A stretch of 15,931 nucleotides of DNA, taken from NCBI GenBank assembly GCA_937936215.1, contig CALGWX010000247.1:1-15931 (forward strand), read 5' to 3'. A program made the translations under genes and the position numbers. The notes beneath the pieces are model-generated. The model was not told the origin of the DNA. It saw only the letters and a list, made by a program, of their open reading frames with translations, and did no database searches. The stretch comes from an uncultured Burkholderiaceae bacterium (GTDB taxonomy: Bacteria; Pseudomonadota; Gammaproteobacteria; Burkholderiales; Burkholderiaceae_F). This document shows, in pieces, positions 1 to 6,787 of the stretch (position 1 is the stretch's first letter; every line of letters begins with the position of its first letter).

Positions 1-110
1 GCGAGGGGGCGCGCTGGTTCGTGCGCGGTCGCGTTCACGCGGCCAACACAACCCGCAGCGGGGCGACCACCCCTGGCAGCTGGCGGCCCGCGGCCGCTGG
101 GGAAAAGCGC

Positions 111-326
111 CTACTGCAACGCGCAGCTGCCGGGGCCGCCGGGATGGCCGCAGGTGCTGCAGGGGGCCATCGCCGGCTCGGCGCTGGTACTGGCGGCGGC
201 AAAGACCGACAGGTGCTTGTTCAGGTGCGTCGACTGGCAGTGCGGGCAGGCCGGCTGCTCGCCCGAGCGCACCAGCTTCTCGAACTCGCGGCCGCAGTCC
301 TGGCAGGTGTATTCGAAGATCGGCAT
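111..326 (-). CDS. FmdB-family small zinc-ribbon protein
   Basis: This 71-residue protein begins MPIFEYTCQDCG, the signature start of the FmdB/CxxC_CXXC_SSSS family. Two Cys pairs (C8/C11 and C27/C30) make a single zinc ribbon in the first 40 residues. The tail is Ala/Ser/Gly-rich and carries further cysteines (C56, C59, C68), as is common in the family. The name comes from a protein linked to formamidase expression, but the cellular role of most members is unknown; a regulatory or nucleic-acid-binding role is only inferred. The ATG start is supported by a Shine-Dalgarno GAGGAG at 334-339, seven bases upstream. In many betaproteobacteria this gene lies just upstream of a DUF502 membrane protein gene and aspS, which would fall off the left edge here; that cannot be seen in this window. 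Confidence 0.9.
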   Translation of the reverse strand: MPIFEYTCQDCGREFEKLVRSGEQPACPHCQSTHLNKHLSVFAAASTSAEPAMAPCSTCGHPGGPGSCALQ

Positions 327-351
327 GGCAAGGCTCCTCGCGATGGCGCAA

Positions 352-357
352 ATTATC
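352..357 (-). promoter_or_regulatory. Possible -10 element for the FmdB gene
   Basis: On the minus strand the hexamer GATAAT (5 of 6 matches to TATAAT) lies about 26 bases before the FmdB start codon. That would give a short leader containing the GAGGAG ribosome site. No good -35 hexamer is seen at 16-18 bases, so this is a weak call. The rest of the 327-482 gap shows nothing recognisable. Confidence 0.35.
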
Positions 358-482
358 GCGCGGGCGTGTCGTTTGCCACCGCGGCGCAGCTCGTCCGCAC
401 GATTGGCGCAGGCGCGATGGCCGGTGACGCCAAGGCTTCGATGGTCCGCCTGGTTAGCGCCGGCGTTGCCGCGGCCGACTTC

Positions 483-1496
483 TCAATGCAGCCGGCGCAC
501 AAACGCCAGCCGCTGCGAGGGCAGGAAGCCGCAGTCGGTCAGGAAACCCAGCAGCGCCAAGTCGCGCGGCGAAAGAATGGTCTCGACCCGCTCCACCCGC
601 AGTGCGCCGAGGTTGACCATCAACTGCGACAGCAGCGCGTGACCGACGCCGCGGTGCGCATACTCGGGATCGACGCCGATGGTGTCGATGATCGCCACCG
701 GTTCGGTGCGGCCGAAGTCGCCCAGGTCCGTGCGCGCCATCAGGTAGCCGACCACGGTGTCGTCCAGCCGCGCCACCAGCGACACCCGGATCGCGGAGTC
801 GGCCAGCGTCTCCGCGAACTGGGCCCGCATGTACTCGCCACGGTCGCGGCCGGTGAGCAGGCGGTCGATGCGAATGATCGCCGGCAGGTCGGCCTCGGTC
901 ATCGAGCGCAGGTCGGCGCCGTCGCGGGCCAGCCGCTCGTAATCGTTGGCGGCCGGCACGCTGTAGTCGTTGGGGTCGCCGCGCGAGGCCGCCTCGCCGA
1001 CCGCGGCCGCATCGCGCTCGGGCCGATAGGCGCCACCGGCCACCGCACAGTCGACGATGCGATCCGGCGCCAGCTCGAAGCCCATGGCGTCAAACCAGCG
1101 CAGCATCTCGTGCTGGTTCCAGCGCGCCGCGCTGCGCAACTCCGCCACCCCCTTGCGCGCGGCGTAGTCGGCGAGCGCCTGCAGCAGGCTGCGCCCCACG
1201 CCTTGCTGCTGCCGCTCGCGCCGCACGCCGACCATCTCGATGCGCAGCCCGCTTCGCGCCCGGCCGAACTCGCCGCGCAGGTGCCGGGCCAACAGGTAGC
1301 CGGCGAGTTTGCCCTCGGCGTCGACGGCCGCGAACTGTACGTGCCGCGCCGGCTCGCGCAGCGCGGCGTCGAGCCGGCGCTGCACGTAGGCGCGCCGCGG
1401 CCGGCCCTCGATCGCCTGGTCGATGGCGACGACCGCATCGAGGTCGCGCGGTTGCAAGGGGCGAACGGCAATGGCGGGCGCAGCAACGGCGGTCAT
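483..1496 (-). CDS. Tandem GNAT-domain N-acetyltransferase
   Basis: This 337-residue protein has two GNAT acetyltransferase domains. The first spans about residues 9-150, with the acetyl-CoA loop RQQQGVG at 95-101. The second spans about residues 195-335, with the loop HRGVG at 281-285 after IGVDPEY. The domains are similarly built (each opens with a RxMT/RPLQ...DL...I..ID segment and has a GYL.AR strand), so an internal duplication is likely. Both CoA loops look intact, so both halves could bind acetyl-CoA. The acceptor cannot be read from sequence; small molecules, peptides or protein amines are all possible. The ATG at 1496 is chosen because GGGAG (1503-1507) lies six bases upstream. A longer in-frame TTG start at 1544 has no such site and would run through the repeat at 1520-1551. 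It is 69 bases downstream of the phosphotransferase gene. Confidence 0.85.
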   Translation of the reverse strand: MTAVAAPAIAVRPLQPRDLDAVVAIDQAIEGRPRRAYVQRRLDAALREPARHVQFAAVDAEGKLAGYLLARHLRGEFGRARSGLRIEMVGVRRERQQQGVGRSLLQALADYAARKGVAELRSAARWNQHEMLRWFDAMGFELAPDRIVDCAVAGGAYRPERDAAAVGEAASRGDPNDYSVPAANDYERLARDGADLRSMTEADLPAIIRIDRLLTGRDRGEYMRAQFAETLADSAIRVSLVARLDDTVVGYLMARTDLGDFGRTEPVAIIDTIGVDPEYAHRGVGHALLSQLMVNLGALRVERVETILSPRDLALLGFLTDCGFLPSQRLAFVRRLH

Positions 1497-1502
1497 GTCC
1501 GG

Positions 1503-1507
1503 CTCCC
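1503..1507 (-). promoter_or_regulatory. Ribosome binding site deciding the GNAT start
   Basis: GGGAG on the minus strand with a six-base spacer to the ATG at 1496-1494. It favours this start over the upstream in-frame TTG at 1544. Confidence 0.7.
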
Positions 1508-1519
1508 GGTCGGCAGCGA

Positions 1520-1551
1520 GGTACCGATGATATCGGTACCGCAATACCGAT
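1520..1551 (-). promoter_or_regulatory. Triple TACCGAT repeat: candidate operator or hairpin
   Basis: The intergenic region upstream of the GNAT gene holds three copies of the heptamer TACCGAT: direct at 1522-1528, inverted at 1532-1538 and direct at 1545-1551. The first two lie in a perfect nine-base inverted repeat (1520-1528 with 1532-1540) around a three-base centre. On the minus strand the hexamer TATCAT (1527-1532, 5 of 6 to the -10 consensus) spans the centre of this palindrome, about 30 bases before the GNAT start. A repressor or activator bound here would control that promoter. The alternative is a transcription terminator for the phosphotransferase gene, which ends at 1566, but no T-tract follows the stem on the minus strand. 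The regulator is not identifiable from the window. Confidence 0.5.
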
Positions 1552-1565
1552 TTAGTTGATGCAGG

Positions 1566-2594
1566 TCAGGCCGGCGGGTGGTGCTCGGCGATGGCCTCGT
1601 GCCACGCCACGGCGACCTCGGCGAGCGCCGCCGGCGCCTGCCGCAGCAGCGGTGCGGCCACTGCGCGCACCAGGTCGCGCTCGTGCTCGTCGCACACGTA
1701 TTCCACCGGCGACTTGCCGTCGACGCGCGCCAGCATCAGCCCCGGCAGCAGGCCGGCGGCGCGCGCTTCCAGCGCCTGGCGCGGCTCGAAACGCGCCGCG
1801 GCGAAATACGCCTCGACGAACGCGTCGAACGACAGCCGCAGCGCCGATCGGCAGTCCGGCCGCGGCAGGCACTTCAGCAGCAGGTGGTTCAGGCAGAAGG
1901 CGACATCGAACGCCGGGTCGCCGTACCAGGCGCACTCGGCATCGAGCAGCACCGGCCCCCGCGGGCCGACGAGGACGTTCTTCGGACTGACGTCGCCGTG
2001 CACCAGCGCCACGTGGGTGACGGCGGTACGCTCGGCCAGCCGATGCAGTGCCGGCGCCAGATCGGGGTGCCTGCGCGCGGTCGCCAGCAGGTACGGCTCC
2101 AGTCGCAGCGCGTGGAAGTTCTCGCCGCTGTCGAATTCCCGCGCCAGAGCTTCGCTGCCGCTGCTGGCCTGGTGCAGTTCGCCCAGAAGGCGGCCCACCG
2201 CAGCGGCCGTCGCCGGCGCGACGCGGCCGGCGAGCAGCTGCGCCTTCCACACCGGATGCTGCTGCGGCGGCAGATATGCCATCGCGAACAGTCCTGCGCG
2301 CGCATCGTGCGCCAGGGGGGTTGGCACCGCCTGCGGCGCGTGGCGCGCGGCAAAATGCATCCAGGCCCACTCGTAGGCGTTGCGCGACACCGGCGCGGTC
2401 CACTCATCCGCCACCTTCAGCCGCGGCAGCGCGCGCTTCACACAGATCGAGCGGCCATCGGGCAGGTCGACGCGCCAGATGTCAGAGGACACGCCGCCGG
2501 CCAGCGCCTCGCAGGTCGCCCGCTCGCCGGGCCGCAGGAAGCCCTGCTCGCGCAGGAACCGCTCGATGGCGGGATCCGGGGTCCTGTCGCTCAT
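1566..2594 (-). CDS. APH/choline-kinase-fold phosphotransferase
   Basis: This 342-residue protein belongs to the phosphotransferase enzyme family (APH fold, PF01636-like). The visible kinase elements are a Gly-rich loop LAGGVSSD at 31-38, a nucleotide-binding Lys at 53 (CVKR), the catalytic loop HGDVSPKN with D201 and N206, and the metal-binding D218 in LLDAE followed by YGDPAFD. All key residues look intact, so an active ATP-dependent small-molecule kinase is expected. Related families phosphorylate aminoglycosides, choline, methylthioribose or homoserine; the substrate is not predictable, and antibiotic resistance is not implied. The MSDRTPD start is chosen because family similarity begins just after it; no clear ribosome site is seen, and an ATG at 2630 is possible. 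It lies 247 bases downstream of the enolase paralog on the same strand, which suggests a shared pathway. Confidence 0.85.
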   Translation of the reverse strand: MSDRTPDPAIERFLREQGFLRPGERATCEALAGGVSSDIWRVDLPDGRSICVKRALPRLKVADEWTAPVSRNAYEWAWMHFAARHAPQAVPTPLAHDARAGLFAMAYLPPQQHPVWKAQLLAGRVAPATAAAVGRLLGELHQASSGSEALAREFDSGENFHALRLEPYLLATARRHPDLAPALHRLAERTAVTHVALVHGDVSPKNVLVGPRGPVLLDAECAWYGDPAFDVAFCLNHLLLKCLPRPDCRSALRLSFDAFVEAYFAAARFEPRQALEARAAGLLPGLMLARVDGKSPVEYVCDEHERDLVRAVAAPLLRQAPAALAEVAVAWHEAIAEHHPPA

Positions 2595-2616
2595 GCGTTC
2601 AGCGGCGTGGCGACTC

Positions 2617-2622
2617 GTTATA
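2617..2622 (-). promoter_or_regulatory. Possible -10 element for the phosphotransferase gene
   Basis: TATAAC on the minus strand (5 of 6 to consensus) lies 22 bases before the chosen ATG at 2594 in an otherwise GC-rich gap. No convincing -35 is present. If real, it would let the kinase gene be transcribed separately from the enolase paralog and would argue against the ATG at 2630, which lies upstream of the predicted transcript start. The remainder of 2623-2841 shows no gene or clear terminator. Confidence 0.3.
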
Positions 2623-2841
2623 TGCCGCATCACACCGACGGCGGGCTCGGCGCACTCGGCAGCGTCGAGGGTGGAAACAAGCGTCCCAAGCCGACGCATC
2701 GACACCGCCGCACTGGGCTGTCGGCTCGCCAGCCGGCGACACCGCTTGCCCCCCCACTCGCCATGGCTCCACAAGGGCGCCCGACGCCGCTTAGCGTCAT
2801 CGCTCGCCGGCCGCGAGCCCAACGGCGCCGATCGAAACCGC

Positions 2842-4131
2842 TCAGCGTCGCACCGCCGTCATGCCGGCGAACCCTGCGCCGCTTTCCTCCTCGATGCGCA
2901 GCAGCTGGTTGTACTTGGCCAGCCGCTCGCCGCAGCGCAGGGAGCCGATCTTGATCTGGCTCGCGGCCGTGCCCACCGCGAGATCGGCGATGAAAGGATC
3001 CTCGGTCTCGCCGGAGCGCGCCGAGATCACCGCCGCGTAGCCGGCCGCACGCGCGGCGGCAACCACCTCGAGCGTGCCGGTCAGCGTGCCGTTCTGGTTC
3101 AGCTTGACCAGCACGCCGTTGGCCACACCGCGGTCGATGCCCCGTGACAGCCGCGCGAGATCCGTGGTGAACAGGTCGTCGCCAATCAGGCGGATCCGGT
3201 GGCCGAGACTGGCGGTCAGCCGCTGCCAGCCAGCCCAGTCGTCCTCCGCGAGCGCGTCCTCGACCGAGACCACGGGGAAGTCGCGAACCCAGCCTTCGAC
3301 CATTGCGATCATCTCGTCGCTTGTGGCGAGCCGCCCTTCGCGGGCCAGCCGATAGGCGCTGGCATCCGCGTCCCACAGCGACGTGGCGGCGACGTCGATG
3401 GCGATCGTCGCCTCCGCCCCCTGGCGCAGTCCGGCGGCCTCGATCGCCTCGACCATCAGTTGCAACGCCTCGTGCGCCGTGCCGAAGCCCGGGGCCAGGC
3501 CGCCTTCGTCGGCCAGCAGGGTGACGAGGCCGCGGCGCTGCATCAGCCGTGCCGCCGCGTTGCGTACGCGGCCGGCCAGCGCGATCGCCTCTGCGACCGA
3601 GCCGGCCGCCGCCGGGACCACGAGGAAGTCCTGCACGTCCATGCCGCAGCCGGCATGCAGGCCACCGGACAGGACGTTGACCATCGGCATCGGCAGCGTG
3701 ATCTCGGGCGTCGCGGCCAGTGCCGCCAGGTGCGCATATAGCGGCCGTCGCAGGTGCGCGGCGGCAGCGCGGCACGTCGCCAGCGACACGCCGAGCACGG
3801 CATTGGCGCCGAGCCGCTCGAGCCGTGGCGTGCCGTCGAGCTGGCGCAGCCGCGCATCGATGCCGCGCTGCTCGCGCGCATCGGCGCCCCGCAGCGCCGC
3901 GGCGATTTCGCCGTTGACGTGGCCGACGGCGCGGCGCACGCCAAGGCCGTCGTGCTCGCTGCCGCCGTCGCGCAACTCGTGCGCCTCGTGCGTGCCGGTC
4001 GATGCGCCCGAGGGCACCGAGGCGCGGCCAAAGCTGCCGTCGGCCAGCCGCACGTCGACCTCGACGGTCGGCCTTCCGCGCGAGTCGAGGATCTGGCGGG
4101 CGACGATCGATCGGATGGCGGCGTCAGCCAA
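2842..4131 (-). CDS. Enolase-superfamily paralog (enolase-like, altered active site)
   Basis: This 429-residue protein aligns along its whole length with enolase (2-phosphoglycerate to phosphoenolpyruvate; E. coli Eno is 432 residues). Conserved features are the PSGASTG loop (40-46), H159, E209 in DEGG, the metal ligands D246, E291 and D318, the base K343, the R372-S373 pair and K394. Two catalytic-site positions differ from classical enolase. The Glu of the QEFM segment is Asp (D168, QDFL), and the His of the SHRSGETED motif is Ala (A371, SARSGETED). The segment after D246 reads AATSLW instead of AASEFY. These changes make it a probable paralog with altered activity or substrate rather than the glycolytic enolase, which would be elsewhere. 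The TTG start at 4131 is supported by GGAG six bases upstream and by family length; no ATG is near. Confidence 0.85.
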   Translation of the reverse strand: MADAAIRSIVARQILDSRGRPTVEVDVRLADGSFGRASVPSGASTGTHEAHELRDGGSEHDGLGVRRAVGHVNGEIAAALRGADAREQRGIDARLRQLDGTPRLERLGANAVLGVSLATCRAAAAHLRRPLYAHLAALAATPEITLPMPMVNVLSGGLHAGCGMDVQDFLVVPAAAGSVAEAIALAGRVRNAAARLMQRRGLVTLLADEGGLAPGFGTAHEALQLMVEAIEAAGLRQGAEATIAIDVAATSLWDADASAYRLAREGRLATSDEMIAMVEGWVRDFPVVSVEDALAEDDWAGWQRLTASLGHRIRLIGDDLFTTDLARLSRGIDRGVANGVLVKLNQNGTLTGTLEVVAAARAAGYAAVISARSGETEDPFIADLAVGTAASQIKIGSLRCGERLAKYNQLLRIEEESGAGFAGMTAVRR

Positions 4132-4137
4132 GGCGGT

Positions 4138-4141
4138 CTCC
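4138..4141 (-). promoter_or_regulatory. Ribosome binding site for the TTG start of the enolase paralog
   Basis: GGAG on the minus strand, six bases before the TTG at 4131-4129. It fixes the start close to the conserved N-terminus (IRSIVARQILDSRG), where no ATG or GTG is available. Confidence 0.65.
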
Positions 4142-4340
4142 AAGCGCAGCGGTCTGCCGATGCCGAGCGGCGTCGTGGCGCGTGGCCTTGCGCCGCGCGG
4201 CCGCGAGGCATCCACGGCAGCCTGATTCTGACACCCGCCCGCCTGGCGGCCGCGCGTGGTCGGCGCGGGACGGCGCGACGGGCGCGACCCGGCGCGGCAC
4301 GCGCGGGGCGCTGCGCCCGTGCCTTGCCGCCGCTGGTCGG

Positions 4341-4346
4341 CATAAT
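4341..4346 (+). promoter_or_regulatory. Possible -10 element, leaderless arrangement
   Basis: CATAAT (5 of 6 to the -10 consensus) lies only six bases before the ATG at 4353. Transcription would then start at or very near the start codon and give a leaderless or almost leaderless mRNA. No clear -35 is seen and no ribosome site precedes the ATG. The remaining divergent gap to the enolase paralog (4132-4340) holds no recognisable element apart from that gene's ribosome site. Confidence 0.3.
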
Positions 4347-4352
4347 CGACCC

Positions 4353-5489
4353 ATGAAGCGTGGCCGCGGCAGTACCCGACGGTGGATCCGTGCGGCAACG
4401 GCCGTAGTCACGGGAAGCCGATCCGCCCTTGCCCCCGCCGCGGCGCGTCGCGTCAAGCGAAGGTTGCCTGCGCCAAAGGCGGGCCTCGCGGTGTGCTTTT
4501 TCGTGTTGGGCAACGCCTGCCTCGCCGCCGACGGCCCACCGTCGCCGGGCGGGACCTCGGTCACGCCCGCAGCGGAAAGCCCCGCGCCAACCGTTGCACC
4601 CAACGCCGAGGCCGGCCGGCCGCCGGACCCGGACGACGACAACCTGCTCGACGCCACCCGCGCGGTCGTTCGCGACGCCACCGAGTGGCTGGTCCGCAGC
4701 GTCGACAGCTGGTTTGGCGACCAGCCGTTCGAGCGCGGTGGCCGCGCCGGCGGCCGCATCCGGCTCGGTACGCTGTGGCGACAGGACCAGGGCTTCAACT
4801 GGCTGACGCGCTTCAGCCTCCGCGCCGAGTTGCCGAACCTGCAGGCCCGCGGCGCCTTCCTCTTCCTCGGCCGCGACAATGCGCGCGACGTGGTCGCCGA
4901 CCGCCCCGAGGGCTTCACGCAGCGCGAAACGCTGCGACCGGAAACGCGCCAGGACCAGTCGTTCTTCGCCGGACTGGGCACCGACGCGCAGCGCGCCCTG
5001 TCGTTCCGCCTCGGCTTTCGCGGCGGCCTGAAGCCCTACGCGCAGGGCCGGTTCCGCCACGTCTGGGAGATCGGCGAACGCAGCCAGTTCGAGTTCCGGG
5101 AAACGGTGTTCTGGACACGGGACGAGCGCTTCGGCTCGACCACCGCGGGGTTCTTCGACACCCTGCTCGGCCCCGCCTTGGCGCTGCGCTGGCAGACCGC
5201 GGCGACCATCTCGCAGGAGTCCGATGGCGTCGAGTGGTCGAGCAGCGTGGGCCTGTATCGCAGCTTCGGCTTCCAGCGCCAGCTTTCCCTGGAGGCGCTG
5301 GTCAACGGCGCCACCGGCAGCGATGTCGACGTCGCCGAATACGGCGTGCGCGCGCGCTGGGAACAGCCGATCTACCGGGACTGGCTGCTAATCGAGGGGA
5401 TCGTCGGCTACTTCTGGCCGCGCCGCGGTGCCACGTTCACGCGCGACCAGGCGTTCGGCGTCGGCTTCAGCCTGCAGATGCTGTTCTGA
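4353..5489 (+). CDS. Putative outer-membrane beta-barrel protein of unknown function
   Basis: This protein of 378 residues is not assigned to a named family here. A hydrophobic segment at about 44-58 ending in ACLAAD looks like a signal peptide. It is preceded by an unusually long Arg-rich stretch of about 43 residues, so either the n-region is long or translation starts later. The only other early in-frame option is a TTG at 4464, which lacks a good ribosome site. A Pro/Ala/Asp-rich linker (60-98) follows, then about 270 residues of alternating polar and aromatic strands rich in Trp, Phe, Arg and Gly (for example FRLGFRGGLKPYAQGRFR). The protein ends in GFSLQMLF; a C-terminal Phe after alternating hydrophobics is the usual outer-membrane insertion signal. 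It stands alone, divergent from the enolase paralog and convergent with the ACT-domain gene. Confidence 0.7.
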   Translation: MKRGRGSTRRWIRAATAVVTGSRSALAPAAARRVKRRLPAPKAGLAVCFFVLGNACLAADGPPSPGGTSVTPAAESPAPTVAPNAEAGRPPDPDDDNLLDATRAVVRDATEWLVRSVDSWFGDQPFERGGRAGGRIRLGTLWRQDQGFNWLTRFSLRAELPNLQARGAFLFLGRDNARDVVADRPEGFTQRETLRPETRQDQSFFAGLGTDAQRALSFRLGFRGGLKPYAQGRFRHVWEIGERSQFEFRETVFWTRDERFGSTTAGFFDTLLGPALALRWQTAATISQESDGVEWSSSVGLYRSFGFQRQLSLEALVNGATGSDVDVAEYGVRARWEQPIYRDWLLIEGIVGYFWPRRGATFTRDQAFGVGFSLQMLF

Positions 5490-5531
5490 CACCGGCGCAG
5501 CGGCCGAGCCCGCGGCCGGTCCGTCGGCGGC

Positions 5532-5951
5532 CTACTTCGCCCGCGCCCGCAGCAGGCGGCCGGAGCGCGCCACGTCGGGGTCGGCGACCCAGACGATCGC
5601 GCCCCAGCGCCCCGCGCCCGCCGACAGGCCGTCGACGGCAGCCACGTTGATGCCGGCTTCGGCCAGCACCTTCAGGTGTTCGGCCAGCGCTCCGGGGCGA
5701 TCGTCGCCCTGGATCAGGAATCCCGCCCGCTTTTCGCTGAACACCAGGCCCGCCTTGCGCGCCGCGGCGGCGAACTTTCGCGTGTCATCGGGCACCACGT
5801 CGATCTGCGCCTGCCTGCCGCGGGTGGTGCCGGTGCAGGCCAGCAGGTTGACGCCGCCGCTGACCAGCGCCGCCAGCACCTTGAAGGTCTGGCCCGGCTT
5901 GTCTGGCACGGTCGTGGAGAAGTAGTGCACTTTGCGCACGGTGTCCGGCAT
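5532..5951 (-). CDS. Tandem ACT-domain protein
   Basis: This 139-residue protein is made almost wholly of two ACT domains, ligand-binding modules that usually sense amino acids. The first spans about residues 7-68 (FSTTVPDKPGQTFKVL..L...GVNLLA) and the second about 75-135 (GFLIQGDDRPGALAEHLKVLAEAGINV). The DKPG and DRPG turns are the typical ligand-contact loops. There is no catalytic domain, so it resembles stand-alone ACT regulators; the ligand and partner are unknown. The ATG is chosen from AAGGGGG at 5956-5962, four bases upstream, and because the upstream in-frame extension is not ACT-like. It lies 90 bases after the DUF1847 gene on the same strand, so co-transcription is possible. It converges with the beta-barrel gene across a 42-base gap that has no clear T-tract terminator. 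Confidence 0.85.
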   Translation of the reverse strand: MPDTVRKVHYFSTTVPDKPGQTFKVLAALVSGGVNLLACTGTTRGRQAQIDVVPDDTRKFAAAARKAGLVFSEKRAGFLIQGDDRPGALAEHLKVLAEAGINVAAVDGLSAGAGRWGAIVWVADPDVARSGRLLRARAK

Positions 5952-6015
5952 CTGTCCCCCTTGTGCTTGTCTTGTCACCGACTCGGCAGCCAGCGTATCG
6001 CCGCCCGCCGCGGGT

Positions 6016-6033
6016 CGCGAGTCCACGCTCGCG
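6016..6033 (-). terminator. Weak hairpin after the DUF1847 gene
   Basis: A perfect six-base inverted repeat, CGCGAG and CTCGCG with a six-base loop, begins eight bases after the DUF1847 stop codon. There is no T-tract on either strand, so it could be a weak or Rho-assisted terminator, an mRNA-stabilising hairpin, or chance in GC-rich DNA. Confidence 0.25.
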
Positions 6034-6041
6034 GTAAGCGG

Positions 6042-6713
6042 CTAGAGCTCGCGCATCCGCTCGGCGTCGACCATGCGCTTGCTGTAGGAGTGCAGCGTGT
6101 ACAGGGCCACCGCCGGGTTGTGGCCGGTCAGGCGGTCCTTGGTGATCAAGGTGGTCACCGGCGCCTCCGAATGACGGCTGAACAGGGCATCGTGGCCGAC
6201 GCACAGGCCGACGATGACGTTCAGGTCGGTCTTCTCGGCGTTCAGCAGCCGTGCCTGGAGGATGGGGTTGCAGGCCGCCTCGAAACCGCCCGGCCTGAGC
6301 TTCAGCGCCTCGTCCAGACCGATCGCCGTCTTGTCGACCGAGCCGACCTTGCACAGCACGGTAACCGGGTGCAGGCCGGCCAGGCGCAGGATCCTGGCGA
6401 AGATCTTTGTCTCCTCGATCAACCCGAAGCAGGTGGCGATGCCGATGCGCCGGGCGCCGATGCGGTGGGCAAAGGCGACGATCTCCTCGCAACGCGAGAT
6501 GCGGCCGTAGTAGCGGCCCTCGACCTCCGCCGCCGCGCGCGCCAGCTGGCCATCGAGCTCGTCGCCGGCGTAGGCGCGGCGCGTCTCCTCGACCAGCGCC
6601 GGGTCGGCCGCCTCGGTGGCGCAAAAGGACGGGTACTGCTTGTCGTGCCGATAGCAGTTGAGCTGCCCGCACTCCGAGCAGGACGGATCTTCGATCTTGC
6701 CGGTCTTGGCCAT
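6042..6713 (-). CDS. DUF1847 cysteine-rich putative metal-binding protein
   Basis: This 223-residue protein matches the DUF1847 family (often labelled metal-binding protein), recognised from the N-terminal CSECG..NCY motif and the ATCFGLIEETK, CKVGSVDK, ACNPILQA and GLCVGHDALF blocks. It has nine cysteines, at 12, 15, 20, 31, 75, 95, 121, 148 and 171. The first four look like a zinc or Fe-S site; C95, C121, C148 and C171 sit in the conserved core blocks. No signal peptide or membrane segment is seen, so it is probably cytosolic. The function is not established; a redox or metal-related role is inferred only from the cysteines. The ATG start is backed by GGAG (6720-6723) six bases upstream; an earlier ATG adds seven residues without a better site. 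It is followed by the ACT-domain gene. Confidence 0.85.
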   Translation of the reverse strand: MAKTGKIEDPSCSECGQLNCYRHDKQYPSFCATEAADPALVEETRRAYAGDELDGQLARAAAEVEGRYYGRISRCEEIVAFAHRIGARRIGIATCFGLIEETKIFARILRLAGLHPVTVLCKVGSVDKTAIGLDEALKLRPGGFEAACNPILQARLLNAEKTDLNVIVGLCVGHDALFSRHSEAPVTTLITKDRLTGHNPAVALYTLHSYSKRMVDAERMREL

Positions 6714-6787
6714 GGGTGGCTCCGCCAGGGGCACTTGGCGGCCAGTCTAGGGAGCCGGTGGCGCGGCGGATTGACGCAAACGGCATG

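Noticed and set aside
1..38. Possible start of a further minus-strand gene (GTG at 38)
   Set aside because: Only twelve codons are visible, with no ribosome site and no recognisable sequence, so a DUF502-type neighbour of FmdB cannot be supported.
83..97. GCGGCC-CGC-GGCCGC hairpin after the FmdB stop
   Set aside because: A six-base GC stem without a T-tract is common by chance in DNA this GC-rich and is not convincing as a terminator.
21..1559. Long plus-strand open frame opposite the GNAT and FmdB genes
   Set aside because: Its translation is Arg/Ala/Gly/His-rich with no family resemblance. The opposite strand carries two recognisable proteins, so this is a GC-rich shadow frame.
1566..2594. 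Aminoglycoside resistance gene
   Set aside because: The protein has the APH fold motifs but no feature specific to known resistance enzymes. It lies in a housekeeping context without mobile elements.
5490..5531. Terminator between the convergent beta-barrel and ACT genes
   Set aside because: Only short GC inverted repeats (ACCGGC/GCCGGT) are seen, with no T-tract on either strand.
5960..5975. Three CTTGT repeats in the ACT gene leader
   Set aside because: Very short units that could easily arise by chance; no structure or known motif.
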